Shown: piece after piece, positions 34,336 to 46,100 of the stretch | Layout: every line of letters begins with the position of its first letter | How positions within the stretch are numbered: position 1 is the first letter of the stretch | Source: Struthio camelus | Lineage: Eukaryota; Chordata; Aves; Struthioniformes; Struthionidae | Length of the DNA: 64,000 bases | Assembly (NCBI RefSeq): GCF_040807025.1 | Contig: NC_090967.1 | Coordinates: forward strand, 6,068,001-6,132,000 | Reading direction: 5' to 3' | Position numbers and translations under genes: made by a program | The notes under the pieces: model-generated | Database searches by the model: none | Seen by the model: the letters and a program-made list of their open reading frames with translations, nothing else | What the model was told of the DNA's origin: nothing

Positions 34336-35112
34336 GAGGCTAGAGTTGCCAGAGTAAAAGCCACCACCACCACTCTCGTACCTGCGCTATAAGAAGGGAT
34401 TCAGTCACGGCAACGCCACAGTGACGCGGCTCCTGCGGTGACAACATACCTCTTCTCGCAGTGGGGCCAAGCTGCCGCATCGCTGCCTCCTCGCTCTCCC
34501 ACAGCTCTGCCCTTCCATGCGGGCACCTGAGCAGCAAGGCAGACCCACCAGGAGCATTAAAAAAAGCAATTCCTTTTTTGCTGTGGGAAAGCAGCAGCAT
34601 TTAGCCAAAAAAAAAAAAAAGCCGAGCAGCAAACCAAGCCAAGCTGCTCCTCTGCAGCAGAGGGTGCCTTGCTCCCTGAGCAGCGCAGGCGTCGCGCAGG
34701 GCACCCGCAGCAGCTCCACTAGGCTCTGGCCTGGGCACGAGGGGGGAGCTGGGATTCACAAACCAGTGCCACCATCGCCTGCAAAGAGTGGACGAGCAGA
34801 CGATCGGTGTCGGACTTGATCATAATCCCTACGTGCCCGAGCTGGCTACAGCAGTCAGCCTCTTGGCGGACCAAGCACCCAGGTATTAAATCACATGTCC
34901 AAACTCAGTAATGCTCGCTTAGTGCCAGATCGCCTCTCTGGATGCAAACGGAGAACAGCAGTCCAGGGAGGAGCTCTGGCCCTTGCTGCAGCAATAGGAA
35001 AGTCCCTAAACACCAGCGCAGAGGGGATTTACCGCCTTTGGATTTGTTCTATCAGCCATTCAACAGTGTTTCATACAGGCCCCAATGCACACCCACCCAC
35101 ACAGGCCCTCCA
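31911..35112. other. UPF1-GDF1 convergent interval, including the putative GDF1 3'UTR
   Basis: No coding exon is seen. Minus-strand AATAAA signals lie at 33678-33673 and 31992-31987, so a GDF1 3'UTR of about 1.4 or 3.1 kb is possible. The interval carries many homopolymer runs: A-runs at about 33200, 33780 and 33822, a G-run near 33967, and a C-run directly followed by a long A-run at 34264-34332. These are simple sequence; no SINE body or target duplication was recognised beside them. Confidence 0.55.
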
Positions 35113-37392
35113 CTATCTGCAGCCACACTCATCCACCACCATGTCCTCATAGTGCCTCAGCACCACGTTGTCATTGTTATCGTAGTAGAGGATGGAGATG
35201 GGGGACAGCCTGACGGGGACACAGCAAGGCTGGGGGGTACCCTCGGGGTCCAGCGAGTGCACCATGGTTTGGAGGATGGCATGGTTGGTGCTGTTCAGCT
35301 CAGCAGTCAGCGGGAAGGGACACTCTCCAAGGCAGTAATTAGCCAGGTAGCCCTGGGGGGCGATGATCCAGTTCTCCCAGCCAACGTCGCTGAAGCTGAT
35401 GTAGAGGCGCCTGGGCTTGCAGAGGTTGCTTGGTGTGACAGGGGTGTAGTAAGCGCTTCTCTTCCTCCGGGAGGCCTTGCATTGCTGCTGACTGAGGGTC
35501 ACCACCAGGAGAGAGGTATCCAGGAAGGAGTCGATGCTGGCACAGAGGCTCTGCAGCCCCTTGCTCGCCAGGGCTGATGCACCATCTCTGCCGCCCACCG
35601 AGATCTCCAAGATCAAGCCCAGATTCTTGCTGTAAGTTCGCCAGTCCTTTGCCACCCCGCTCAGGTTGAAGAGAAGAGACTTGTGCAGCTGGGCGAAGGA
35701 CTGCTCTACCAGCAGCTTTTGGCTGTACTCGTGGGAGGGCATCTCCCGCAGGGACATCTGGGAGGTTTGGTACAGCCTCAACTCAAAGACCTGGCCCTGG
35801 CTGGAGGTGTGGTAGGAGTTGTGGCTGAATTTGATCTCTAGCTGAGCCATCGTCAAGCGCTCGCCCTCCTCAAGCACAGAGAGATTAAAGTACAGACGCT
35901 TCTGCAGGCACAGCAATGTCTGGGGCTGCCTGTTATGAATGAAGTGGCCTGACAAAGAAGGAAAAATAGAGGTGGTGGTGGTGTTTGAATCCCATTACGC
36001 TGAGCGGGATCAGCCTCCCAGGGCTCCAAGCTAAGCTCTTGGCTGCACAGCAAGAGGAAGATGGGACTGGACAGAGCTGGGCATCCAAACGCGCCTGCAG
36101 CTGTTGGACCAAGATGACAATGTCGCAGCGTGGACTATCCACTCAATGGCACAGCCTTCAGAGAGGCCTGGAGGCACGCTGCTAGTCCAGGCTCTAGCCT
36201 GTGTCACCGAGATGCTAAAGTAATACTAGCACAGCTTCGCCTCTTGCTGCTGCAATCACAGCCTCGCAGACAGGGCAGTAATACTCCTCCAGAAACTACT
36301 TAACATCTTGGCGCATTATTTTTCCCCCAGTAAATATCTCCTCCCCAGGACAGGGTGGATTTGGGGGTACCTGCCATTTGGGATGGGGTGGAAAGAAAGG
36401 CAAATAGCAGCAAAGAGAAGAGAAAGGTAAGCAGCCCTTTTAAGTCAGACCTAAAATTCCATTGGAAACCTTGAATCACAAGTGAGGTGAGCTCAGTCTC
36501 TAGACACAGAGGACACTGACCAAACAGTTCCCACATAACCGGGAATGGCTTAGAGATGCCACAGGCTGAAACAGCCAGATACGCCACGTGGTCAGTCAGG
36601 GGCATGAGGACAAAAAGGATGAGGGGGCACAGCTGAGCAGCTCCATCCCCATCCAAAGCCGAGTGCCTGGGTGATCCCAGTTCTCCTCGCTGCACCCACA
36701 CAGTCCTGGCGGATGGAGCAGCTGCGTTACCAGCGCCCCGGGGAGGAGTCACAGCTCCGCCACTGCAAGCCAGAAACCAAACCGGTCACCTAGGATTAAA
36801 CCAACATCTCTGAACTGCATTAGGTGACTCCCAGCTGGCCAGGTGCCTTGCACAGCTCTGCACACACTTCCTTGCCTACCGACTCATTTCTAAATTGGAA
36901 ATAAGCATCTACAGCATCCCAAGGGACTGGAGTTAACACATCAATGATTTCTCTTGGGGACCAATTCTGGCCACTGCCCTGTTGTCCCCCAGCCTCTCTC
37001 CTACCTACACGCCACAGGTAGGAAAGGAAGGACTGGAGCAATAGCTCCCAGTGCAGAGAGTAGAGGGGCTTCCAAAGGCAAGACCTAAATCATGGCATTT
37101 CTGTACCTTGGTCAGCGAAGACACGGATGATGTTTCCAGGGACATTAAATTCCTCCACCCTACAAGCATCCTCCAGGCCTTTGTTTGTAGAAGGAGATGT
37201 CTTTCTGTTCTGGAAGATCCGCCAGAGCACAGATGGCACAGGAACAGGGGTTTTGGGGCTGGGTTTGGTGCTCAGACCCAGGGATTTTAACAGTAAACTT
37301 TCCTGCAAACTTAAATCCATCCCCAGAATCACACTAAGGAGAGCCCAGGCAAGGCCAGCTCTGAAGCTGGCACATACAGAGAGAGGCCACAT
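35113..37392 (-). CDS. GDF1: GDF1/Vg1-type TGF-beta ligand precursor
   Basis: Secreted TGF-beta family ligand; GDF1/Vg1 acts with Nodal through activin receptors and an EGF-CFC co-receptor in mesoderm and left-right patterning. There are two exons: 37392-37107 and 35948-35113 (373 aa; frog Vg1 about 360, human GDF1 372). Residues 1-24 form a hydrophobic signal peptide. The propeptide contains PSVLWRIFQ and [14 protein letters not shown], as in Vg1. Furin site RRKR precedes a 114-residue mature domain (about 260-373) with seven cysteines, ending VDECGCR, and an NST glycosylation sequon. The intron is 1,158 bp with GTACAG donor and GTCAG acceptor, and frame is kept through a split Gly. Chick Vg1 is variously called GDF1 or GDF3, so the symbol is a naming choice. 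Homology is very secure. Confidence 0.93.
35949..37106 (-). other. GDF1 intron
   Basis: A 1,158-bp phase-1 intron interrupts the propeptide at the same relative point as in Vg1/GDF1 genes. No exon, RNA gene or repeat family was recognised inside it. Confidence 0.8.
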
Positions 37393-37477
37393 TGCTCAGC
37401 TTTCCTTCCCGGTAGACAAAGAGCAGAGCTGTGCTGGGGACCAGCTCTCGAGGGGACTGAAGACAGGGGCTAGGGGG

Positions 37478-37550
37478 GTGTTGATTACCTGATTGGAGCC
37501 TTTGATCTGATTAGTGCTCAATTAGCACAGAGGGATTCCCAGGATTGGGC
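37478..37550 (-). promoter_or_regulatory. Candidate GDF1 proximal promoter: homeodomain, TCF/LEF and CCAAT-like sites
   Basis: Read on the minus strand, the 160 bp before the GDF1 ATG hold two CCAAT boxes (near 37547-37543 and 37496-37492), a TCF/LEF core GATCAAAG at about 37507-37500, and several TAATC or CAATC homeodomain cores. They also hold a 15-bp imperfect palindrome GTGCT-N5-AGCAC at about 37513-37527. No TATA box is obvious. Short motifs are common by chance; the density is the argument. Confidence 0.4.
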
Positions 37551-40144
37551 AGAGGGTGTGAACAGCCCCTCCAGCCTCCTGGGGCCTGTTAACCCTTTGA
37601 GGCTGCTGTGTGCGTGTTGGAGGGCAGGTCCCCCTCCTCCCGCAGAGCTCTTACAGTCTCTACCTCATCTCAACACCATCAAGGTCCAACAAAGTCCCTG
37701 TTGACGGGAAAAAGGCTGTTCTCCTTCCATATACAAAGCTGCCAGCAACTTGAGCACTGGTCCCAGTGCCCTAGGGAGAAAGGTGGACCTTATGGACATC
37801 CCACTGAGATAGATCCACAGGGAGTCGCTTTGATCAGGGTCTCGCTGCCACCCCCCAAATCAGCTTTTTCAAACCTGTTATTTGCATCCCAGCATCTGAC
37901 ACTTCTCTCTAAATGCTGACAACTTCCAGCGCTTCAAATCTTCATACTCTCCTCTTCAGCTCGCTCCCTCACATGCCGCCTTGCCCAAAAGACAGGCAGC
38001 CCTGGGGCCAGCCCCTATTGTGCAGAAAGCCATCAGCACACAAACCCCCCGCACAGGATCCCCCGGTCCAGCTGCTCTGGCAGAGGAGCTGCAACAAGCC
38101 CCAGGGCCTCCCGGTTTGCACGGTCCCTTTCTAGTCATCACAGCAAACCTGATGGCAGCACATCTGCTGTTACACACGCACACATTCACACGCATTGCTG
38201 TCCAAGGAGTTACTCAGTCTGGGCAAGCCGATAACGGGAAATTCAGTTTACCCATACACGTGCTGACTAGCTACCGCTGTCACCCCAACTTGGCACCATC
38301 GCTGCCCCTACTCTGCTATGATTGAGCAGAAAGAAGCCTGGGGATATTAGCTTCCACGTCCCTCACGCTACAAATCCATCTTGAGAGTCAAAGAACTAAA
38401 ACACTGAGATAGCCGAACATTGCAGGTACCCCTCTGAAACCCTGCTATGGGGTTACAAGTAAGAAGGTGACAGATCCTGTCACAGTTTGGGATGGTTTCC
38501 ATCAGTCAAAGTGACACTTTGATTTTTGTTTATCAAAAAACTTTCTCTGTGGCTCACATAATGGGCCTGGAGTCAAATCAACATGAGAGACAAAACAGAA
38601 AAACAATTAACCACCCTCTGATGCTTGGAATTAATGCCATGAATTCCCCCTCATGGCCTATTGTCCCTGCTTGGGAGGGACCTCTGCTTCCCAGGGAGCA
38701 CACAGGAGCTGTGGGTACTGGTCCTGCAAGAGGAAAGCAATGGGGTGAGCTCAGTCTGAGGGGCTGTAAAATCCACGGGGCTTCCCAGCTAAACAGCACA
38801 CCACCTGGCTCAGCCTCAGGGACCCTGCAAGGCTCAGGGCTGGCACTGCCTGGAAAACCAACCAACGTAGCGGAGACTCCTTGTTCTTTACTTTAGCAAG
38901 CAGAAATTGCTGAGCGAGAGTCTGGAGTCCCCTCGTCAGGGGGCCCTGCAGGATGTGTTCCTAGGACTGGCTTTTTAAGCAAATATAAGACTAACACAAG
39001 CATTTTAAGCAAATTAATGTCCCAGCCTTCATCCTGGAGGGCAGGAGGCTGGAATAACGTGCCAGGACTGGGTTTCCAGGCAGGGACCTGCACGTGGGAA
39101 TTGTGCCATGCACTGTGGCCTCCAGATATATGTGGGTAGCTCTGTATCAGTGACCCCTCACGAGCTGTGAGGCTCCAAGGTGAACTGCATCACATCTCCT
39201 TTAGTCCCAGCTTAGCAGCTAGAGCAGAGCTGGCTTTGGGCTCCCCTTGCCTGGGATGGTGTTGCCAACAAAGGGGAGGACATTTTCCTCCCCAGTTTGA
39301 AGGTGGGTCAAAGGACCCTTCAGGGCTGCTGAGACAGGGTCCGTGGGGAAATCCAACAAAGATGGGGGATATCACAAAGGGACTGAGAATAGCTGAGGGA
39401 TGGGGTGGAAGAGGAAACGCCAGGGGACCTAAAGCCAGCTCCAAATCCTACCTGGACCACGTTAGCAAAGCCATCAGCCTCCCAGCTGAACCAGCACCAA
39501 CTGGTTACAAAAAGCACATCAGCATCAGGCGAAGCCTGGTCACAGGCAAGCCCCAGGAGGGGCCTGTTACTGTCAGTGGCATCTCTTCCCCGGCTCCAGG
39601 CAGGGGACGAAGGGGTATCAGGGGCATGTTCTCCTTGTGCCTTTCATTTGCTGGGTTTGAGTGAGGGTCCTGGGTCAGTCTCCAGATCCAGCCAGGCTGC
39701 CCAGGCTGCAGCAACTGCGCTTTCCTTACAACCGCTTGTCTTTTATAAGTCCGTTCTTCAGGTGCATCCTGTGAAAGACAGCACAGCAGAAAATGAGCCT
39801 TGGTCTCTGAACTGATTCTCCTTTTGTTACTTTCACAAACTACTACTGAAGTCAGATCTGTCCCGACAGGTTCATGCAGATGATTTGAGCCTGGTCCCCA
39901 GCCAGCCACATCTGCCTGTGGGTTCCAGCATCTCGCCAGACTTTGTGCCCATCACATCAAACGCAGATGCTGCTCAGAGAGAGCAGCCCCCAGTAATGCA
40001 CAACAGCCAGTCCTATACTGTGAGCAGGGGAAGGGATGGGTAAGGGTTCATTGAACAGAAAAATAGATGGACACACCAGAATGCCTAAGGATGGAGAGAT
40101 ACAAAGTTCTTCCGGATCCCTGCAACAATTGTTTACGCTCTGTG
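37551..40144 (-). other. CERS1-GDF1 intergenic or intercistronic sequence
   Basis: About 2.6 kb of moderately GC-rich sequence without a recognisable exon. On the minus strand neither AATAAA nor ATTAAA occurs between the CERS1 stop and the GDF1 start. An extra small CERS1 C-terminal exon could hide here, but none could be identified. Confidence 0.55.
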
Positions 40145-43100
40145 TCAAAGGATCCTGCTCTTGTGTTTTCCAGCCCAGTGTTGGGTCCTTTGACAGCTGC
40201 TCATGGGCCTCACAGGTCTGGCAGCACCCTTTCCCCCAGCCCATGGGTGCTGTACGTGCTTCCTCTCCCCCACGCACCCTTCTTTCAGAGCACTGGGCAG
40301 CTGGAGTTCACCCTCTTTCTTCTTGGTCATTACTGTTTTCTTGCTGTCTTCCACGTCGTACTCACGCATATCATTCACCTCTTGCATCTGCCCTGTCAGC
40401 ACCTTGGCCACAAACAGGATGATGTACTATGGGGGGAGAGAGAACATCAGTCACAGCCCTCCAGGCCCAGAGCCATTCCACTAACCTGCTCGCTCCCATT
40501 TGCTAATCAGGGCCTTTCTTTGCTGTCCTCAACCCCAAAAATGACAGCTCCCTTACAGACTGGCAACCTTTGGCACCCATGGGTGCAAAGAGGTGTCACC
40601 TCCTGCCCTGAGATGTGGCTGACAACTCACAGCAGCGGAAGGAAGCACAAGATATGTCCATCCCTGCAAGGGGCAGGAGTGCAAGGCAGGATAAAGGCTA
40701 TTCCACATCTATTTAGCAGGAGGAAGAGTTCCCTCTTAGCCTCTCTGAGGCTCTTTATCCTCAAATCTTTTTCCTAGAGAGGCAGCTTTTCTTTTCAGCA
40801 AAAGATCTCCACTTCAACTTGAGGCAGAGGTGGCTACAAGACTTGGGGCTAACAAGGGGGACAGAGGGACAGGGCCAAGCACGCAGCCAGGGCTGGACTG
40901 AGCCAGACGGGAACTAAATAGCACAAGCTGCTGCAACTACCCTTAGTCGATTTACTCCCTGCAGGCTGATGAACTCAGATGTCACCCAGCTCTGCCTGGA
41001 GTTGAGCTTGCTGGTGTGAACCCTGCAAGTCCACCCTTCTCATCCTTCTCCCCAGAGCTTTGGGGGATGCCAGCACATTTACGCCCTTATCAGGTTCCAG
41101 CCTACCCTGACTGAAGGAATCCCCCTGGGGACGGCACTGCTGACTGCTGTTGTCACTCCCTTCTCGTGGATCCCCGGGGTGCGAGACAGTTGGAATTCCA
41201 GCCCAGAGGAACCCCTCCGGGCACTGACACTGGTTTCCCTTCTCTCCCCTCAACCCACCCCCAGTCCTCCCAGACCTCCTCCCTCCCAGCACAGTCTCCC
41301 CAGCTGTCCCCAGGACAGGCAGGCAGCAGGCACTGTGCAGGAACAGCTGAGGAGGGCAGAAGTTAGCGTAGGGGTTGCTGAACACCTCTGCACTCACCAG
41401 AAACCAGTAGATGTTCATCAGAGTGAGGATGAAGAGCAGAGCATTGAAGAAGAAGTAGAAGGGGATGTTAGGGACCGACTGGAGGCTGGAGTGGCAGGTG
41501 GCATAGAGCACCTTGAGGGGGAACCAGTAGAGACGGAACCAGAACCTGCCAGGGCAGAGAGAGCACAGTGGGTTTAACGGCCCACGGAGATCCCTGGGGA
41601 GGCATGGGACCCAGCGTGGCATCCCCCAGGCACAACCTCGCGTCTCTGGGCAACCCTTGCCAGCTCTCCTTGCATCTGGCAGTCCCTGCTCTTGGCATCT
41701 GACTCGGGTTTGAAGGCCCGGTTCTAGACAGGACTTTGTACAGGCCCTGTGAAAGGGTAGCTAATGAAGGGAGAATACCATTACTAATGGGAAGAAAAGA
41801 CTTGGCACCAGAGGCAGGACAGAGAAAGGGCCTTCTCAGAATAGAGAGGCAGGTTTACAATGCAGAGATTATCTCAACTGGAGGGGGGGCAGCAGAGAAA
41901 CATAGCTGGAAGGCCTTCTTAGCCCTCCACATCCCTAGTCTATCATGACAAGCCTTCCTTGCTCTCCTCCCCCTCAAATCTGTGGTTCTCATTGCTTTTC
42001 AGAGCAGGCTGCAGAGAAGGAAGGAGGATACAAAGGGACACATCAGGAGTGACAACCTGCGAGTTACTCATCCCTGTTCTTCATCTGTCTCTCTAGCCTT
42101 CCCCCAAGAGGGACAGCAAGGCTGGAATCTGGGACAGAATCACGTCCTGTTTCCTTCTTGCAAAAATGCTTTTTACTGCTAAAACCAAACGAGTGGGAAA
42201 ATGGAAACAGCTCCTCCTCCCCTGGGGTCATTTGTCATGCTGCAAGCGAGATTTCACAGGCACTTCTGTGGTGACAGACGGCAAAGTGACTACAGAAGGA
42301 TTCCAAGCCCAGCATGGGGTCAGGCACTGCAGGAACCTCTTCCCAAACAGTTTATAGAAACGGCTTGTTCCCATGCACACAAAACCAGCAGGCTGTACCC
42401 CGGGGCACCAGGGGAACTGCAAAAGCTGGCAAGGATGGTTGGAAGTGGGATCAGGGCCAGGCAGGCAGACAAACTCACCAGCTGACGCTGAAGGTGAGGC
42501 AGCCAATGTTGGAGATGATGTCATTGAGTCGATGATAAACTCCCCCCCGGTGCTTGAAGTACACATTGAGCTTAGTGAATTCCAGCTGCACATCATTGAC
42601 ATCATGCAGAAAGAGCACAAGGATGCCCACGTTGTGGTACCTGCAGGGAAAAGGGGACCAGAGAGGGACACGTGTGGGGCAGGGGGGTCACGCACCCAGT
42701 GCACATGGCCCGTCACTTCAGGAACAGACAGACTCTGTGACTAATCCAGACAAATAGGTCGGCACAGCGCAGTGTGGCAACGTGCTGAAGGGGACTGCAG
42801 TGATAGCGTTGAGTCAGGATTAGCTCTAGGCAGGGGAGAAGCCACACCAACCCAGTAGGAGTCCTGCCGGCAAACGTGCACAAGCGGATGCGGGCATGGA
42901 AAGGCTGCAGCCTTTGCTGCACGTCGGCCCACATCTGGCGAGAGCACAGTGCAGAGGGGCCGTGTCACAGGCAGGGTCCTCACCTGAAAGCATAGGAGAA
43001 GGCAATGAGGGTCAGTGTGACCACGTGGTGGAGAAGCATGACAACTGAGTCCTTGCGCCATGTGTCCATGTAGGCGGTGGCATAAATGGAGTGTCCGTAG

Positions 43101-46100
43101 AAGCTGGACTGCAACAGGTAGGCGATGGCGATGTCCGTGGGCACATCCATGCCCTTCTTCCAGTCTGGGGTGGGACAAAGATCCCTGGGTGACCCAGAGC
43201 CATAAGCACAGGGCCTCCTTCAGCATTGGAGGCACAGGAGTACAAACAGCACAGAGCAAGTGGCAGCCAGAGCTGCTCCAAGCAGCCCTCAGGGTTCAGC
43301 TGTGCTCGCGCTCCAGCTCCCTTTCAGCACCTCACAGAAATAAAGGAGGCAAAGGCTGAAAGAGAACCCAGGAGTCCTGGCTCCCAAGGCCTGCCCTTGG
43401 CATTAGATCTGCTCCCCCTCCTAGATCTATGAAAGAAGCCTCACCTTACAGTCTCCCCTACTTTAACTACCCAGTCCCATTCCCCTCTACAGCTAAAGGC
43501 AGATGCCAGACACCCCAGCCCCTACCCATGCCAACCACTAGGTGACACTCTCTCTGTAATTAAATGAATGGAGATGGCCAGTTGTGCCCTTTCTGTACCC
43601 ATAGCATCACAGAAAAGGCAATCTGGTTCTCTCATCTCAACTCCAGTTCACTTGTTCAGCTCAGATGTTCTATGAACCTGGGCATCCTAATCCAAACCCA
43701 CTTCTCCCTCGTTCTTACCGTACCGTAAAAGACAGATGGCGGGTCATAGAAGAAAGTATACTCGGTGAAGAAGAGTAGGTAGATGCCATATGACCAGGAT
43801 AACGTGTAGAAAAGCAGCTTCCAGGCGCTCTCAGGCATCTTGGCAGCATCTTTGGGCTGCAAGTTACACCACTCCCCGAAGGGCTGCAAGGAGAGGGGAG
43901 AAGCACCATCACACACGGCAGGACAGGCTCTGGGGAGCCCAGGGCAGCGTTCACCATGAGAAAGGATCTCTGAGGGACACGAGCACGCGCAGTACACTGC
44001 CAGACTGGGCACAAACTCACAGTGCAGATCATAGAGGTCCTCAGCAAAATGATATGGACAGTCCTGAAACTTGTACGGGAACTGCAGCTGGAAAGATGGG
44101 TTTGACGTTTTCCTTCTTTTTATAACAACTGATCTCCCTTCGTAAAAAGAGGGACAGGAAGGGAATTTTTCTGGCCTTCTTTGCATCCCGAATAAGGAGG
44201 AGGAAGAGGTTTTTTGCCCTGCCTGAAGCAGGGCAAAACACAAGGCTACAGATCCCATCTACTCGGCCTTGGCCACAATGGCGCCTCCATCATCCTTGCT
44301 CCAGGAGTGGAGCTGACCACAGCTGGCTTTGGCAGAATAGAGTCAATAACAAATACATTAAGATCAAGTCCTATCTGTACTAGGAAACCCAGAAGAGGAA
44401 GCTGTAATGTGACCACCCTGCATGTATGAGCTTTGCGGCACTGCCAGCTCTGAGAAAAGAGCCTTTCAACTGATGAAGCAAAGGCTTTGCAGAGTCCTAG
44501 ACATGGCTACTGCTGCTCCACTAACTGCCATGTCACAAGTCTCCCCTGCAATGGGCAACCAGTGCTGGAGGGAGGCCGGCTTTGCAGGTAACAGGTAGGT
44601 AAAGGCTGGGGCACTGAGTCCAAGCACCTGTTCTCTCATGCAGCTCTTCTAGCTGACCAGTGCTGAAATGCTGCTGGATTTTCCTTCCTGTGGTTTACAG
44701 AGCTTCTCCTACCATTTGGGGCTCACAGATATAAGAGGCAAAGCCTCCTTGAACATGGCCAAAGTGAGGAAAGGGAGGATGAGCAGTTCTGCAGATTGCT
44801 CACACAAAGAACGAAACTTTCTTGCTCCGAGTTCCCCATGCTCTCGAGGGCGATGAATAACACATAGCTCTTCCAACACTCATGCTGTGCAACGGCAAGA
44901 AAGACGGGCCACCAAGGCCAGGGACGCCTGAGAAATCCTAGCAAAAGCAAAGCCACAGCATTGAACAGCATCAGCTCCCTGGGAATAAAATTGAACAGCT
45001 AAGGCTCTCCTTCATGCCAGATTGTGAAATGTCTGAAGGAAGAACGATGCTGCAGCCAGTGCTTGTCCTCAGCTCAGCTGGAGCTTTGGGCACCGGCGTT
45101 CTCCCTCCACTGGCAGCTGAGCAACACCAGGCAGCTTTTCTGCTTCTCATCACGAGAGTGACAGAGCCATATCAGCCCGGCAGCCCAGGCAACCTCTGCA
45201 ACCCCAGGCCACGGCTGTGGGGGAGCAGTCAACACGAGAGAGCGTGGCTCAAGGTCCGGAGGGAATCGTCACTGCCTGAAACGCAGATAATGCCCCAAGG
45301 CCCGGGGCTGAGAGCTCACCAGAGAGAGGCCAGATAAGCTTGAGATGAAAACAAAATGCCTGCAAAGTAACCATACCCTGCCCCAGCTCAGCACTTTCCG
45401 AGGCTAACACTTGGCTCCTCGATGCTCAAAGGCTATAATAAGGCCCCAGCTGTCCCGGGGCTGTGGCTGGCCTGGCTTTTAGCCCCTCCCTGTGTCAGAT
45501 TTGCGAAGGGCTCCACTCCCAGCACTGTCCCAGTCTGAAAGTGCTTTGTTCTAAGCTCTGAATTTCCCAGCAGTGGTCAGGCCTGGAAGCACCAGCCCTA
45601 TAAAGCCCTGCCAAGTTGTCTAAGACCCCTCCAGCTAAAGAGGCACAGCTCCAGCCTCCCCCCACACATCTTGCATTCAGGGCACGGCAGTCCTCGTCCA
45701 GACCAGGAACACACTGCTGGCAAGGTTTGTTCCAACAGAAGCCATGGCAGAAAAAAAAGAGGAAGAAGCTCTAAGGGTGAATAAATAATGCAGAGGCAGA
45801 AAGTCCCGAGTCCAGAGGCATGAGTTATTCGTAACTCCATAAAGTGGAGCACAGAAGCAGCTCAGAGATGGCAACAGCTCACCATGCTACCATGAGACCA
45901 AGCTGGAGACCAAGGGCCACCAAGAGGTGATTTCTCAACCTCTCACCAGTCCTGTCCTCTTCAGCTGGAGCTGCATTTAGGATGCTGAGCTCAGCCTAAA
46001 TAAGCCAAGTCATTTGTCACTTCTCTGTGCCTCAGTTCCCTACCTGCAAAAGGGGAAGGACACCACGTTTCTACCCCAGGCAAGCAGAGCTGACGATGGG

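Noticed and set aside
43713-43718. GTAAGA as the donor of CERS1 exon 2, stronger than GTACGG six bases upstream
   Set aside because: Using it adds five bases and breaks the frame into exon 3, whereas GTACGG at 43723 restores the conserved Tyr-Asp-Trp junction.
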